A stretch of DNA of 64,000 nucleotides, from positions 496,001 to 560,000 of the forward strand of contig OY754472.1 in assembly GCA_963575645.1 (NCBI GenBank), read 5' to 3'. Positions 27,539-41,100 of this stretch are shown piece by piece. How positions within the stretch are numbered: position 1 is the first letter of the stretch; each line of letters opens with the position of its first letter. Source of the DNA: Xanthostigma xanthostigma. Taxonomy: Eukaryota; Arthropoda; Insecta; Raphidioptera; Raphidiidae. The position numbers and the translations under genes are program-made. The notes beneath the pieces were generated by a model. That model was given only the letters and a program-made list of their open reading frames with translations. It made no database searches and was not told the DNA's origin.

Positions 27539-27552
27539 TATTATAGAGATTG

Positions 27553-28595
27553 AAGAATCATGGCAATTCGATTTTTACTCAAAACTTTTTCTCAACTTAG
27601 CAGAAATAGCGCATATGATGCACGCGATATATATTGCGAATATTTTTTTTTATTTTGCACATACCGCTGTCTACTAGCGGATGTGCTCTATTATCGCTTT
27701 GCGCGTCACGGCTGAGTTTTGTTCATACAAGAAGTTATATCTAGATATATTAGATCCAGTTTTACAGCCACTTTTTATATTTATTTAGGTTGTAGTTTAA
27801 TTGAATCGAATTATTATTTGAATGCAAGAACGTCATAAGTTTGATTTAATTATTACTCCATAAGTTCCTCGTTTTCCAGAAAGGAACTGCGAGGCTACCT
27901 ACTTCTAATTCGGGAAAGCGTAGCGGCGGATTTATTTTTTATAATTTCTATAATTAAAAATTCATTAATTTCATATACATTTATTTTGATAACTTATTAG
28001 TTACTTTTTACCTAAAAAAAAAATTCGGAGAATTTTTTTCATTCTAAGTTTGTTGGCTCAATAATTGTTACGTGTTATATTGGGTGTGTTCCGAAATATA
28101 ACCCAGTATACTGGCCTGTGCTAATGACGTCATGAATCTGACGCCATAATTGTACTGGTCTGCCTCCTGTTCTAAATTTCACTTTTTTTTGGGAATATGC
28201 TTTGTTATATTAAACAAATAAAGTTTACGAAAATAAATCCCACAAAAATGTCTAAAATATATTAATTAAGCGTCTCACTCAAATACTAGAGACTGCACTG
28301 ACTGTTAAAGGCGAAAATATATTTATACCATACTTAATATTTCCACCTTAAATATATAGTTATTTATATACTAATTTTTGGGGTTATCTTTATTTTGATT
28401 ATGCATGTTTTTCATTTCCTATCACGACTTTACAAAAATATTTAATTTTCCCGCTGCACGCATTTTGGTATAACTAAGTTGTAGATATTGTGATTTCTTC
28501 AATTGAATTGATTTCAGCGATTGCCGATAACTGTGTTGAAATGAAATGAAAATACATAATTCCCAAGTATAAGAAAAAGTTTCTGTTAAAAAAAA
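27553..28595. other. intergenic, nothing recognised
   Basis: No gene and no clear repeat. A/T-rich with several homopolymer runs. Confidence 0.4.
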
Positions 28596-29498
28596 TTGGT
28601 TGTCTGTAAAGTCGGCTTACGGACGATAGTTTTACGTGATAACGTATTCCGCTCGAATATCATATTTAATAATAAATCGGAACGTGACACATTTCGGAAC
28701 GTGACACTTTTTCGTTCATGCAGCCGGTGATTCATCAATTTATAAGACGTTATCACGTCAAAAACATCTTTACACTTTATTTATGTTGCTTTTACTTATA
28801 AAATTTTATACGAGAACCGAATAATATATTTTGACGTGATAACGTCTTATAAATTGATGAATCACCAATATTATAAATTGATAAAACACCGGCTGCATGT
28901 ACGAAAAAGTGTAACGCGTAACGCATAACGCGTAACGTTCCGCCTGACCCTGTGCGTGCTTTTTGCTAATTTCTCGCTCAATTTAAATCAGATCGGTTTG
29001 AAACCAGTCTTAAACGAAAGAGGAGAACATTTTACATAGATTTCGTATAACAGAATTTGCCTAAACAGTTTTTTTATACAAATTTATATAGAAAAATATT
29101 TTATACAAATTTATATAGAAAAATAGCTGTATAAATGCAATGTTGTCTAATGCATGGCGCGACGCGGTCGGTTGTCTTTGTTTGCCGTACATGGAAATTA
29201 GAAGCAAACGTATGTCTTGTCTTAACATGAAAACGGCTGCATTTCTAATGTTTAATTCAATTTTTTGACATTAGTATATTGTGAAATGCAAAGCCTTCTA
29301 AGTTAAGTATTGGAATAACTAATTATTATTAGAACATAATACTTTGTAAGTTGCAAACGTCACTTTTGACATTTCTTATCATTCCGACACCAAGGATAAG
29401 CGGATTGAAACCAAATTTTGGGAGGTTTAGGTTATGTATTACGGAATACGTTATCACGTAAAACTATCGTCCGTAAACCGACTTTAGAGACAACCAAT
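28596..29498. mobile_element. ACGTGATAACGT family, two copies head-to-head
   Basis: 28596-28759 is a short deleted copy (TTGGTTGTCTGTAAAGTCGG ... GACGTTATCACGTC). 28833-29498 is a longer copy in the opposite orientation. Both carry subterminal ACGTGATAACGT facing ACGTTATCACGT. The pair forms a large inverted arrangement with a 73-bp spacer. No ORF. Confidence 0.8.
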
Positions 29499-29948
29499 TT
29501 TTTTTTTTTGGGTATGTAAGTCATTCAAGAATTGCAAGGCGCGAAATTCATGTAATATACAATTTGACGTTTGGTAACAACGAATTTTTGACGACCACAT
29601 ATATGAGTTTTTTTATATGCAATTATATGTAGCAAATTTTATCTGAATGCCTTTTTGTAACGTTGCTTTAGTAAAACTCTACGATATTAAGTTTTTGGCA
29701 TCTATTTTTTGAGATCAAACAACTTCAACTATTTTCCAATGAAAAGTTTGGTTGTAACACATAAATCAAGTCGCAGGGCTGTCCAGTATCCAGAGAGCAA
29801 CGTGAAACGATTTGCGCGCTGTTTTAGTTCAGAAACCACACGCAGAGGGTTCGAATAATTTTATCGAAATGTTTTCTATAAAGGCCCGAATTACAGTTGA
29901 GGTAGTACAATAGGCCCTTTATTGTATAAATCAGTTCGTGTTATCTAT

Positions 29949-30091
29949 ATGTTACGGTTAATACAAGAAAGTAGTTAATTCGCGAATTAATCGGCTAATT
30001 ACCCGAATTAACCAATCCTTGACGTTGGTAAATTTGGGTATTAGCCGGTTAATTCGCGAATAAACTACTTTCTTGTATTAACCGTAACATA
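29949..30091. mobile_element. hairpin MITE, copy 2
   Basis: Same element as at 18396-18534, with ATGTTACGGTTAATACAAG at both ends in inverse. The loop reads 'caatccttgacgttgg', the reverse complement of the loop in copy 1, so it inserted the other way round. Confidence 0.85.
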
Positions 30092-30312
30092 TATACTTTA
30101 AACCTTTACCATTCGTGCAATCATTTAACTTTAGGAATTCGTCTTTCTATAAAATTTGAACACAGTTATCGTTAACTGTTAATTTGGGATCATTTTAATC
30201 GAAATCCTAAATCAGATTTTATAATTTTACTATTAGGCACAACGTATCACATATTAAATGGTGATAGTTTTAATTTAATATTTTTGAAGCAAATTTTCAG
30301 ACTGTTTAAAAA

Positions 30313-30632
30313 ACCGGCGCCCACTATACCAGCACGGACTAGAAAAGTCTGTTCGTAAAAAGATACCGGTGTTATTTCTTTAGATCAGCACCTGCAACCA
30401 GCAACGACTGCGTCAGTCGGTCGCTTCCAATTTCTGTTTAGCCGTGCTGGACCGATCTAGTGTACTAGTTATGTTTTGTTTTCATCAATAGAGCGAACCC
30501 AAAACCATCCTCTTCGCACAAAATCGTCAAAATAAAAAAATTCTTTCGTCGAACTGCCACGTCCGCACACTGCAAAAATGTCTGCTGCACACGACACTTG
30601 CTGGTCCGTGCAGGTATAGTGTGTGCGGTCTT
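30313..30632. mobile_element. element with CACTATACC inverted ends
   Basis: CACTATACCAGCACGGAC at about 30316 is mirrored by GTCCGTGCAGGTATAGTG near 30608-30625. No convincing target duplication was found, so the superfamily is unassigned. No ORF. Confidence 0.55.
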
Positions 30633-31849
30633 CAAGGATAAATATTATAGGAGAGGTGCTAAATATGACATTCTTATGTCTTTTTCCGAAAGGACAGGGT
30701 TGAGTTAAAGTCTCAAAATTTTGTATGTATTGAAGTTTTAACGCAAATATTTAAAAACTAAAGAGGTTATTTCATTTAGCTGAAGCTTATCTAATTATCC
30801 TACTTTATATTATTTAATGTCATTATTAAAATTACTGGCAAATTCGTCGCAAAATAATACGTGTTTTTCTATACATATATTGTGTTATTTTTTGGGAACA
30901 ATTTATATATACTATTACAATTAGAAATGACAATAATTTATTACAACCAACAGCGGACATTTAAATATTTTGCGATGAATTTGCTCATTTTTATTATATT
31001 CTCATAAAAAACTTATGTTCTATATTTATTCATTTTATAACAACTGCAATGTTGAGAAAAATAATTAAACTAAATACTACTTACTACCGTTTCCAAAATT
31101 TGACAATTTACCAAATTATTTTTCTCAAAATTACTATTATATTTTATCTTTAATTTGGCGTTATTTTAGAATTTTTCAAATTAATTTTAGCTACAGATCC
31201 AGAAAGAAATTTTTCAAATATGTTTAATTATGATAATGTGGAGTTCTATATAGGCATTATATAGATATTTTTCGAATTATTAACTAATCGACACGAAAAA
31301 TACTGTATTTAAAAAAATAAACACGTATTTTCATTATTTCTCTAACGAATATATACAAAATTTGGGCCATACATTTTTCAGTTTTAGTGTTTCAATATTT
31401 TCGAATCCTTGCCATTTTTATTTTGATTGAGAAGTATTTTCTAAAAACCAATCAGCGACATTGATGACATATTTGGACCAATAACAGCACGGCCCTGGTT
31501 TATTATCAATAGCGACAGTTCGAGAACAAGACATTTAAAAAAGCTAAATGTCTCGATGGATCGTTTTCATATTGCTGGGCCAATGGTATAGGGAATGGAG
31601 CACTAGGCACCGAGTCAGGAATGGCGCAGAAATTCGATTACTAAATTGAAAAAAAAAATGGCAACTGATGGTATTACATATCTACCCCAATAAAAATTCA
31701 AGGACAGGTATATTGAATCGCTATAACTGCTATTACCATATGGCTCAATCTGTATAGCGTTGTAGGTACATAAGATTATTTACTTACGTTTTACACGATG
31801 ATAGAACGGTTGATATATAATATTATGGTGAACAATGATGACACTGGTG
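30633..31849. other. intergenic, nothing recognised
   Basis: A/T-rich sequence downstream of both convergent genes (AMPK alpha on plus, the PDZ/PH gene on minus). No ORF. T-rich segments could include the 3' UTR of the minus-strand gene. Confidence 0.4.
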
Positions 31850-32030
31850 GTAATGCAAACATGATGATTGTTGGGTATTACAATGGTGGTGCAATTGATG
31901 ATGATACTGGATAAATGTGCAATGACAGATATAACGCTGATGATGATGATGATGATGGTATACTATGATGACGAGAGAGTTGATGACGATGTAGTTGACG
32001 ACATTCGATGATAGTGATGATGACGATACA
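31850..32030. repeat. degenerate (GAT)n tract
   Basis: A run of GATGAT-type trinucleotides with many interruptions; the densest part is near 31938-31958. It lies just 3' of the minus-strand stop codon at 32086 and may be in the 3' UTR. Confidence 0.75.
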
Positions 32031-32085
32031 GGAAAGGCTATTCGTCCATTAATGGTTTTTGTGATTTGGACGAGTCAAGTTCGCG

Positions 32086-32137
32086 TCATCCAACTCTAAG
32101 CCATCGATCTATTGAATATTCTAGAGCAGCGAGCCAT
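32086..32137 (-). CDS. last coding exon of the PDZ/PH gene (17 codons)
   Basis: Acceptor tttccag, then one base that completes Arg, then [16 protein letters not shown] and TGA. This is the C-terminal helix of the second PH domain, with its conserved Trp. The phase (1 base) matches the 2-base end of exon 32648-32783. Too small to appear as an ORF on its own. It was found by asking what must follow ESDLDRKR in a PH domain. Confidence 0.9.
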
Positions 32138-35100
32138 CTGGAAATTAAAACGGCCAATCTTAGTTCTGGTATCAATTTGTTCGATTAAACAGCGAGGAAA
32201 ACAAACAAGGAGATTTAAATTCTATATTAGATAATTGGAGAAATCAGTGGTGTTGTCGAGCCGGAACGGTCCGGAACGTCGTTCCGGTACTTCCTTTTTG
32301 GAAAGGAACGCGTTCCGGAACAAGATGATTTCTGAAGATGATTTCTGATAACGAGAATTCCAAACAATGAAAAAAATAGTGTAAATCTTACTTTAGGATT
32401 TTATTAACGTAATTTGTTTTTTTTTTCTCAAATCGACATAACAATTGAAAAAATTTGTAACAATGTGCCAACAAATAGAAAAATTCCAAACAATGAAAAA
32501 AATAATGTTAATGTATTTCAGTTACAGCTTTTTACCTCTTTTCACCCCCCCCCCCCGTCGTCAAATTTGGGAGCGTTCCGGTAAAAAAAAAATTAGCACA
32601 ACACCACTGGGAGAAATATTACATTTAAAACTAAACTATTTTCGTACCGTTTTCTATCCAAATCAGATTCTGTGTAGAAGAATAAATGTCTTTGGCTGGG
32701 ATCAGGAGGTATTACTTCAAATGCGTGCTTCTTTCCACCAGGTGTGGCCTGCTGGACGCGATAACCATGAAGACAGGTCATTCCTAAAAATAAATCTTTT
32801 ATAGGTACTGTTTCGGTCAGATGCATTTTGTGCATCCTTTGACTAACATGTGTTCAGTGCAAATATTAATTATTCATAATATGTTTGAACGTAATGGATA
32901 GATAAACGGAATTTAATGCATTCGATATTAATTTGTTTACGAAAATAAGAATACTATTTTGCTCTACTGTCTTCATTAATGTGGACCTAGGAGAAAAACA
33001 ATCTAAATTGATTCTTCAATTCCTGTGTAAATATTTACATTGGAAAAATAACCGCGCTAAAGATAGATTTTGAAACAGTATTGAATCATGTAACATTTTT
33101 AACACTTGAGAAAACATTTGCATCCGAAATTACGTTGAATCCAATTTAAAAGCGGTTTCAATCGTTAGATGTGCGCTTTATGTTTGCTTGTAACGGATAA
33201 GCTAAACTGGGGTTTCCCTGTAAAGCTGGCTGTACACGGACTGCTTCAAGCAGCGACGAACTTCAAAGAGGTAGTCAAAAAATCAACATGGGTATCATTT
33301 TCAAGGTTTAATGTCATCAATTATGAAATTTATTAGGGGAGGTCTGCGTCGAGATAATAATAATTGCATCCGTGTTTCGTCTCAATCGCGAGCGAAGGCG
33401 CGGGTAACTGCTAGTGTTTAGTACGGTGTGAAATAAATGATAGATAGATAGATCGAAGTTTATTCATTAAATACCAAAAAATTGGCGTAGAATAAGTCAA
33501 TACATATACAAAAAATACATAGAAATTAAATAATGCTAATATCGTAGTAGTCTTTAGTTGTGTAAGGACATTTAATTACCAAGATGTTTTTGAGTTCACT
33601 TCTTAATTTTTTTGCTGACAAATTTTTTAGTCTGCAGGATAAATGATTATAAAGATTAATACTTTGTATTACACAATTTTTTTGAACTAACGTGAGTTTT
33701 GTTCTTGGTGGACGCAAAAGGAATGCAGACTGACCTCTGGTGTTAAAATTATGATCGATTTCATATTTAGAAAAAAAACTGTAGTTTTTTTTGACAAACA
33801 TGACTGACTCCAAAATGTATATACTAGACAATGTAAGAATTTTATTGTCTATGAAATAGTTCCTGCAAGAATCGCGAGGTTTAAGACCAAAAATAATTCT
33901 GATGCACATTTTTGACGTGATAACGTCTTATAAATTGATGAATCACCAATCTTATAAATTGATAAAACACCGGCTGCATGCACGAAAAAGTGTAACGTTC
34001 CTAAATCCTAACGTTCCTAACGTTCGTAACGCGTAACGTTCCGCCTGACCCTGTGCGTGCTTTTTGCTAATTTCTCGCTCAATTTAAATCAGATCGGTTT
34101 GAAACCAGTCTTAAACGAAAGAGGAGAACATTTTACATAGATTTCGTATAACAGAATTTGCCTAAACAGTTTTTGACGTGATAACGTCTTATAAATTGAT
34201 GAATCACCAATATTATAAATTGATAAAACACCGGCTGCATGTTCGAAAAAGTGTAACGTAACGTTCCTAACGCGTAACGTTCCTAACGCGTAACGTTCCG
34301 CCTGACCCTGTGCGTGCTTTTTGCTAATTTCTCGCTTAATTTAAATCAGATCGGTTTGAAACCAGTCTTAAACGAAAGAGGAGAACATTTTACATAGATT
34401 TCGTATAACAGAATTTGCCTAAACAGTTTTTGTATACAAATTTATATAGAAAAATATTTTATACAAATTTATATAGAAAAATAGCTGTATAAATGCAATG
34501 TTGTGTAATGCATGACGCGACGCGGTCGGTTGTCTTTGTTTGCCGTACATGGAAATTAGAAGCAAACGTATGTCTTGTCTTAACATGAAAACAGCTGCAT
34601 TTCTAATGTTTAATTCAATTTTTTGACATTAGTATATTGTGAAATGCAAAGCCTGCTAAGTTAAGTATTGGAATAACTAATTATTATTAGAACATAATAC
34701 TTTGACAGTTGCAAACGTCACTTTTGACATTTCTTATCATTCCGACACCAAGGATAAGCGGATTGAAACCAAATTTTGGGAGGTTTAGGTTATGTATTAC
34801 GGAATACGTTATCACGTAAAACTATCGTCCGTAAACCGACTTTACAGACAACCAATTTTTTGTATTACAAACAGTTTCGAGACGACGTTACTGTTGCCCC
34901 AGAATATAATACCGTATCTTAATCTAGCAAATATGAATGCATAATACGCACTTAGGCACGCCTCTCGACTAACATTATTGTTAATTGTTCTAAGAGCATA
35001 TAAAAAACTTAGTAATTTGTTCGAAACATTTTCAATGATTACTAACTCACCAAAGGCATTCTTCGCATTGGCATCGTGATAGAAATAAAGACACGCATCT

Positions 35101-38100
35101 TTCAGAACACAGTATCTCTTGTTCCACGCTTTCCACTTGCTGCCGAGCTTCATCAGGTAACCGAAACAGTCCGGTTTAGGCAACAGGGTCGGAGCTATCC
35201 TCAAGTTCCTCTTGGTCGTTTCGAGCCACGTATCTGCAGCCGACGATCTTTCTATCGCGTGCGCAATAACAGCGACCCATCTGGTCGCCGCTTCTTCTGT
35301 ATCGGCAGCCAATTGTAGACCGGTTGATTTCGGTTTCGTTATCGAAAATCCGTCTGCTCTGCCGCACTCGGGCGTTCGATTTATTTTATAATTTATTAAC
35401 ATTAATGCGCCAGCCGGCTGCGTTTCCTGTAACAAACAAACCGATCAGTACTAGAAAGGTACATACATACGATCAGCGAGGCAGTGTAATGGCGCGTTTG
35501 GTTGGGAGTAAAACCGTGCAAGTGAGACGTGTTACGTTTCAATCGGCGCGCCGCTATTCGTGGGACGTGTTACGTTTAATTTGCGCTTGCTGTGAGCGTT
35601 TTTACCTGACTACGGCGAAGCCAAAAGGAAGGGTTATGAGTTTAGCAGTCTATGAATGTATGTTTGTATTTACGGATGTTCCACCGTAGCGCCTAAACTA
35701 TTCATCCGATTTTAATAAATAAGGTGTCAATCGAATCGTTATTATGACCCGGGTAACATAAGCTACATTTATTTTTGAATTTTGGTCCCAGAGGGGAACA
35801 AATTGAAAACAAATAAAAAATAATTTAAATAAAATATAAGTTCAAAAACTAAAACCCGACTACTGAAAAGTACGAAACAAGAAAATATTGTCATCTGAGG
35901 ATAGCCGTGGTCGTATGCCATCTCATATATTATATGAGGCCCCTCTAGAAGTAGGTATATAGCGTGATGCACTTTGCCCTAGAGCTTATGATCGCTTACT
36001 ACTGTTAAAATTTAATTTTTTGTTAAGGTAGGTGGTATATGACCACGGCTATCCTCAGATGAGAACATTTTCTTCTTTCAAACTTTTCAGTAGTCGGGTT
36101 TTAGTTTTTGAACTTATTTTTGAAGTGAAAACTTCTTTAGCGGCGTTGTACCCTTTTTTTGTAATGGGTAAAAAATGTTAAACTCGCGTCAGATCGAAAA
36201 TTCGTAAGACCTGATCGAAAATGCGTAAGACAAAATTCGTAAGACTAAAACTTTTGTACACTTTTTTTGTAATGGGTAAAAAATGTTAAACTCGCGTCAG
36301 ATCGAAAATTCGTAAGACTTGATCGAAAATGCGTAAGACCTGATCGAAAATTCGTAAGACGAAAACTTTTGGACACTTTTTTTGTAATGGGTAAAAAATG
36401 TTAAACTCGCGTCAGGACACGTGACCTAATCGAAAATTCGTAAGACGTTAATATTCAAGTTTTCACTTCTGCCGGCACTCGCGGAGTGCAACCCGTTTTT
36501 TTTTTACATCACTAGAACAGAGTTAAATCGTTTGATGCTTACGGTTTCCGTTTTGTAATAATAAAGACAGTTGTCTCGCTTCAAACAGAACCATCGCTTG
36601 ACCCATTTGTTGTTATTTGTCGTGAACTTCCACAGATATCCGCTGTAAAGGGCGTCGCCACCGCCGGGTTCGGCTCCGCCTGGTGCGAGAACGTCGCACG
36701 TCCTTGCCACCTCCAGTTCCAAAGTATCGCTGCCGGCGTGGGCTATCTTCACCACCTCCGAGTGCGATTTGTCCAAAACATTTACGCCGTTCACCGAGAT
36801 GACGATGTCGCCTACCTCGAGACCGGACGTTTCGGCAGGCGTGTCCGGTTCAATGGCCGATACTACCACCGGTTTGGAACCGTGAATTCGGAAACCGAAT
36901 TCGCCACATTCGCGTCGCACGACCACTGTTTTGTCACTCTCTGAAATCAGGTAGATCATTACAATTTATTTTTAAAAAATTATATAAACCGACATTTTGA
37001 TTTATAATTTCTCCAAGCAGAAGCTACGCGAACTAGTTTTGAGCGTCTGCTTTTTATTACTTTCACCGGCGTATTATAAAATACAGGTAGAATTAATAGC
37101 ATGCTCAGTATGCGTGATCGCTAGCGCAGACTTTCATTTATGTATTGGTAAATGCTCAACTTTCAATTTTCTTTCTAAAAATGATGTCCAAAAATTAACA
37201 ATTATTCAAATTGTGTAAATGTTATATCAAAAACGTAATGCCTATATGATAATAAGTATTCAGAAGTATTATCAACTGCATTTTTGAACCTGTATGACTA
37301 TTATAAAAAGAGTTATGCTAATTTCAAATTCGCAAATCATGAGTCTGAAAGAAGATGGGAAAAAACTCCAAATTCAAAGTTCAAATATATTTTCCCCTTG
37401 CGGTTTAATCTAATTTAGGCTTTCAGGGCCGGCGTTGTTCGTAATCTTATTGGTTTTCGAGCTTGTAGCCCGTGGTCCATTGGTCTTTCTACCTGCCTTT
37501 TCATCATTATTATAGGAAAGTAGACAGTTACCTGCGAGCCGCTTAAAAGGACACTTCGCTCGCAATTGTAGACGAAACGTCAGGTAGAAATGCCAACTGA
37601 TCACGGCCTAAAAGCCCTGGAAAGCTAGAAGATTTGCAACAGTAATTTCTTTTCAATCCCGGAGTTTCGGACCGTTGGTTTTAAATAACGTGTTCCCTTG
37701 GCTGTAGCAAAAAAAAAATTTCGGCGTAATTTACGATTATAAAATACCTTAGTTTGCGATTTTTTAAGTGCGGTGTTTCTTTGAAGTGAAAACTTCTTTA
37801 GCGGCATTGTACACTTTTTTTGTAATGGGTAAAAAATGTTAAACTCGCGTCAGATCGAAAATTCGTAAGACCTGATCGAAAATGCGTAAGACAAAATTCG
37901 TAAGACGAAAACTTTTGTACACTTTTTTTGTAATGGGTAAAAAATGTTAAACTCGCGTCAGATCGAAAATTCGTAAGACCTGATCGAAAATGCGCAAGAC
38001 AAAATTCGTAAGACGAAAACACTTGTACACTTTTTTTGCAATGGGTAAAAAATGTTAAACTCGCGTCAGATCGAAAATTCGTAAGACCTGATCGAAAATG

Positions 38101-41100
38101 CGTAAGACCTGATCGAAAATTCGTAAGACGAAAACTTTTGTACACTTTTTTTGTAATGGGTAAAAAATGTTAAACTCGCGTCAGATCGAAAATTCGTAAG
38201 ACGTTAATATATTTTTTTACCTATTATGAATGTTTTCGTCGCGGGACGCGGTTGGCCTGATTTCCTAAGATGGCGGCGCCGTAATATAGCGGCCGTAATA
38301 TTGTGAAATTATAAAAAGTGAATCTTGTACTAAATTAGTGTCATCCCCCACGTTTGGAGTTGAAATGGTAAAATAGATGACTACCTACGCACAAATTGTA
38401 TCAAAACAGTGTTTGAATTTGTAACATAGTTAGGTATATTATGTTAAAATTAGAAATAATTGAGCTAGTTTTTAATGCCAGATGTTTTATGTGTGTGCAT
38501 TTATTTACGATAAAATCATTTTTATTTTAATTCTGAATGGAGAGGTATAGAAAATTGTCTTTACAGAAGACACGCGAGGAAGAATGGTTCTAGCGGTCCC
38601 TGGAATGTTTTCACAACGTTTTTGACGTAAAGATTTTAATCTAACTTGGGCCGGGTGGCTAGTAATTGGTAAAAAGAAACAAAGTTAAGCATAAAATATG
38701 TTTTTCGCGAATAATCCCAGTGTTTAGATCGGTTTTAAACATTCAAATCTTTGATTAACGTCTGATTAGAACTCTTCAATAAATAAAATTATCGACCAAT
38801 TTTTCAGACAATATATTAACAAAAAAATATAATTAATACATTAACGTTTCAATCCGGATTTGGACCTTCTTCAGAACTGATCTAAAAATATAAAAAATAA
38901 TTAATATTTAAATTCTAATTAGCTTTTTATAAAATATTTCAAAATTATTAATGATTATCAAAATAATGAAAAAATAATAATGTTAATTATATTTTTTTGT
39001 TAATATATTGTCTGAAAAATTGGTCGATAATTTTATTTATTGAAGGTTTCAAACATTGTTTGGGTAGGTATTTAAGGCATTTTATTAATTAATTAATTAC
39101 TTTACACCTTTCTTTACTATATTTTATCAAAAAGGTAGAAACATTAATTCTGGAAAGGGGGCGGTAGGCCAAATAAGCTTGGGAACCACTGAGGTAGAGG
39201 AACCCGTTTTTCTTATCAGTTCCGTTTATCCTGCTCTCTATTTCTAATATAACGACTTATGGTTCATCAAAATATTGACAAGACTTACAAACTCGCTGTG
39301 CTGTGAGTCGTGGGAAAGCGACTTTAGTATCCCATAAACAAAAATATAATAAATGTCAAGCTTACAAAAAAATAATAAGATTTTAATGTAATTATTTAAT
39401 GTTTTCATGTCTACAAATATATCAGTTGGATCGTTTTTCTTTTGTCTTAATCCACTTAACATTTCAATATTATCATTATTTGACGCAAATTATATTGTTA
39501 ATGAGGAGAGAACACAACTCAAGGCATAGACATAAATCAGCTGTCGGCCAGTAAGTCAGCATGTTTTGGGGTCGCGTCAGCAGACAAGTTTTCGGTACAC
39601 GTGTTGTGGGCAACGTGCCAAAAGCTGCGTGGTGACGTAAAGACTATATCAAGCTGGAGTTAAATCAATAAACGTTAAATTCATAATGTCATCGAAATAT
39701 CACAATTTAAATCTGGTCAGGATTGGGCTGTATGTTACTATTTACAACGGAAATGATGCAATCGGACGTTTCTCTTTCTCTTAACCGACTTTTTCTCAAG
39801 TAAAATAAACTGTATTTATATATTATGCTACAGTGGCGTCGATACGGGGGTGGTCTAAGAGGTCTGGACCCCTCAGAACTAAATCGAACTTTATAACATT
39901 ATGTACCAATACTATAAAAAAAAAAATTGGTTGTCTGTAAAGTCGGTTTACGGACGATAGTTTTACGTGATAACGTATTCCGCTCGAATATCATATTTAA
40001 TAATACATAACCTAAATTTTAGTAGCTGTCAAACTATATTTTACCGACTAATAATTTGATCAACCAAAGCAAAATACATATTTTTAAGCAATTATAAGAC
40101 ATTTAAAAGAATGTATATATATTATGTTAACAAACCGTATAATTTATCTGCTGTTATCCATAATGACGGCGATCAGTTATTTTTAACAAAATAAAATGAC
40201 ATTTATTTATTATTATTAGCGCCATATTGCCATTATCGTGCGTTCAGTTATACTTTGGCTTGGATGAATCGGTAATAATTATATGACACAAAAAATATTC
40301 GTGCAAAAACGAACAAATAACGATGTATTATCTGAAAAATTGCTTTAAAAATTCGATAATTTATGACATTTTTATTAGATATCTTGATTTTAAGTCTTAA
40401 TTTCCACGGTTTTTAAAACAAAGGCCATTTGTCAGATGTAGCTTTCGCTGGAACAGCCGAAAAAAATGTTGAACGCACACTACTCTCTGACGTCACGCGA
40501 GAAGAGTGAGATGCGTACAAGCCGACGCCGATCGTGCTTCTCTATCGCTTATACTGCGCTCTCTTGCACGCACAGGGTCAGGCGGAACGCGACACTTTTG
40601 GAACGTTACACTTTTTCGTGCGTGCAGCTGGTGTTTCATTAATTTATAAGACGTTATCGCGTCAAAAACGTTTTTTGATGATAAAAATCGAATTCAGTTT
40701 GATTTAGTTCTCCAGACATCCTGAACTACCTCCGTATCGACGCCACTGTAGCATAATATATAAATACTGTCTATAATACTTCTCAAAACAATTAGATCAA
40801 CTTTTAGGAAGTTAAAAACCATTAATTTTCAAAATTACGTAACTTTGAAAGAAAAAACCCTTGAAAAAAATTGAAAAACAATTTTGACGGACAAAAATCT
40901 GTTTTTCTGCATTCCTGGAATTCTATTTCCTTCATGATGTTTCCATGTATCCGAGAAAAATATGTAAAAAACTGTCTACATTGAGGGCAATTTTTCTGAG
41001 CGTCCGATAACAAATTTGTTTATATTTTTAAAGCAATTCAAATAGATTCCAATACGGACGAACAATCAACTGTTAATATATGATTCGTGTAACTCGTTTT

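Larger units (their letters stand above)
26692..27552 (+). mobile_element. RTE-like tail interrupted by a long-TIR MITE
   Basis: 26692-27025 reads 'gactagcagccctaatttt', then 'aggacaaacgattttatata', a typical RTE-type tail. The MITE at 27026-27538 interrupts it, and the tail ends after 'tatagagattg'. Confidence 0.55.

Noticed and set aside
30313..30632. CACTA (EnSpm) transposon based on CACTATACC ends
   Set aside because: A 3-bp target duplication expected for that superfamily is not seen, so only a generic TIR element is reported.
37798..38145. 115-codon minus-strand ORF with repeated '[14 protein letters not shown]' pattern
   Set aside because: It is a translation of the 108-bp minisatellite. 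The unit length is divisible by 3, so the frame stays open. No start context or splice support.
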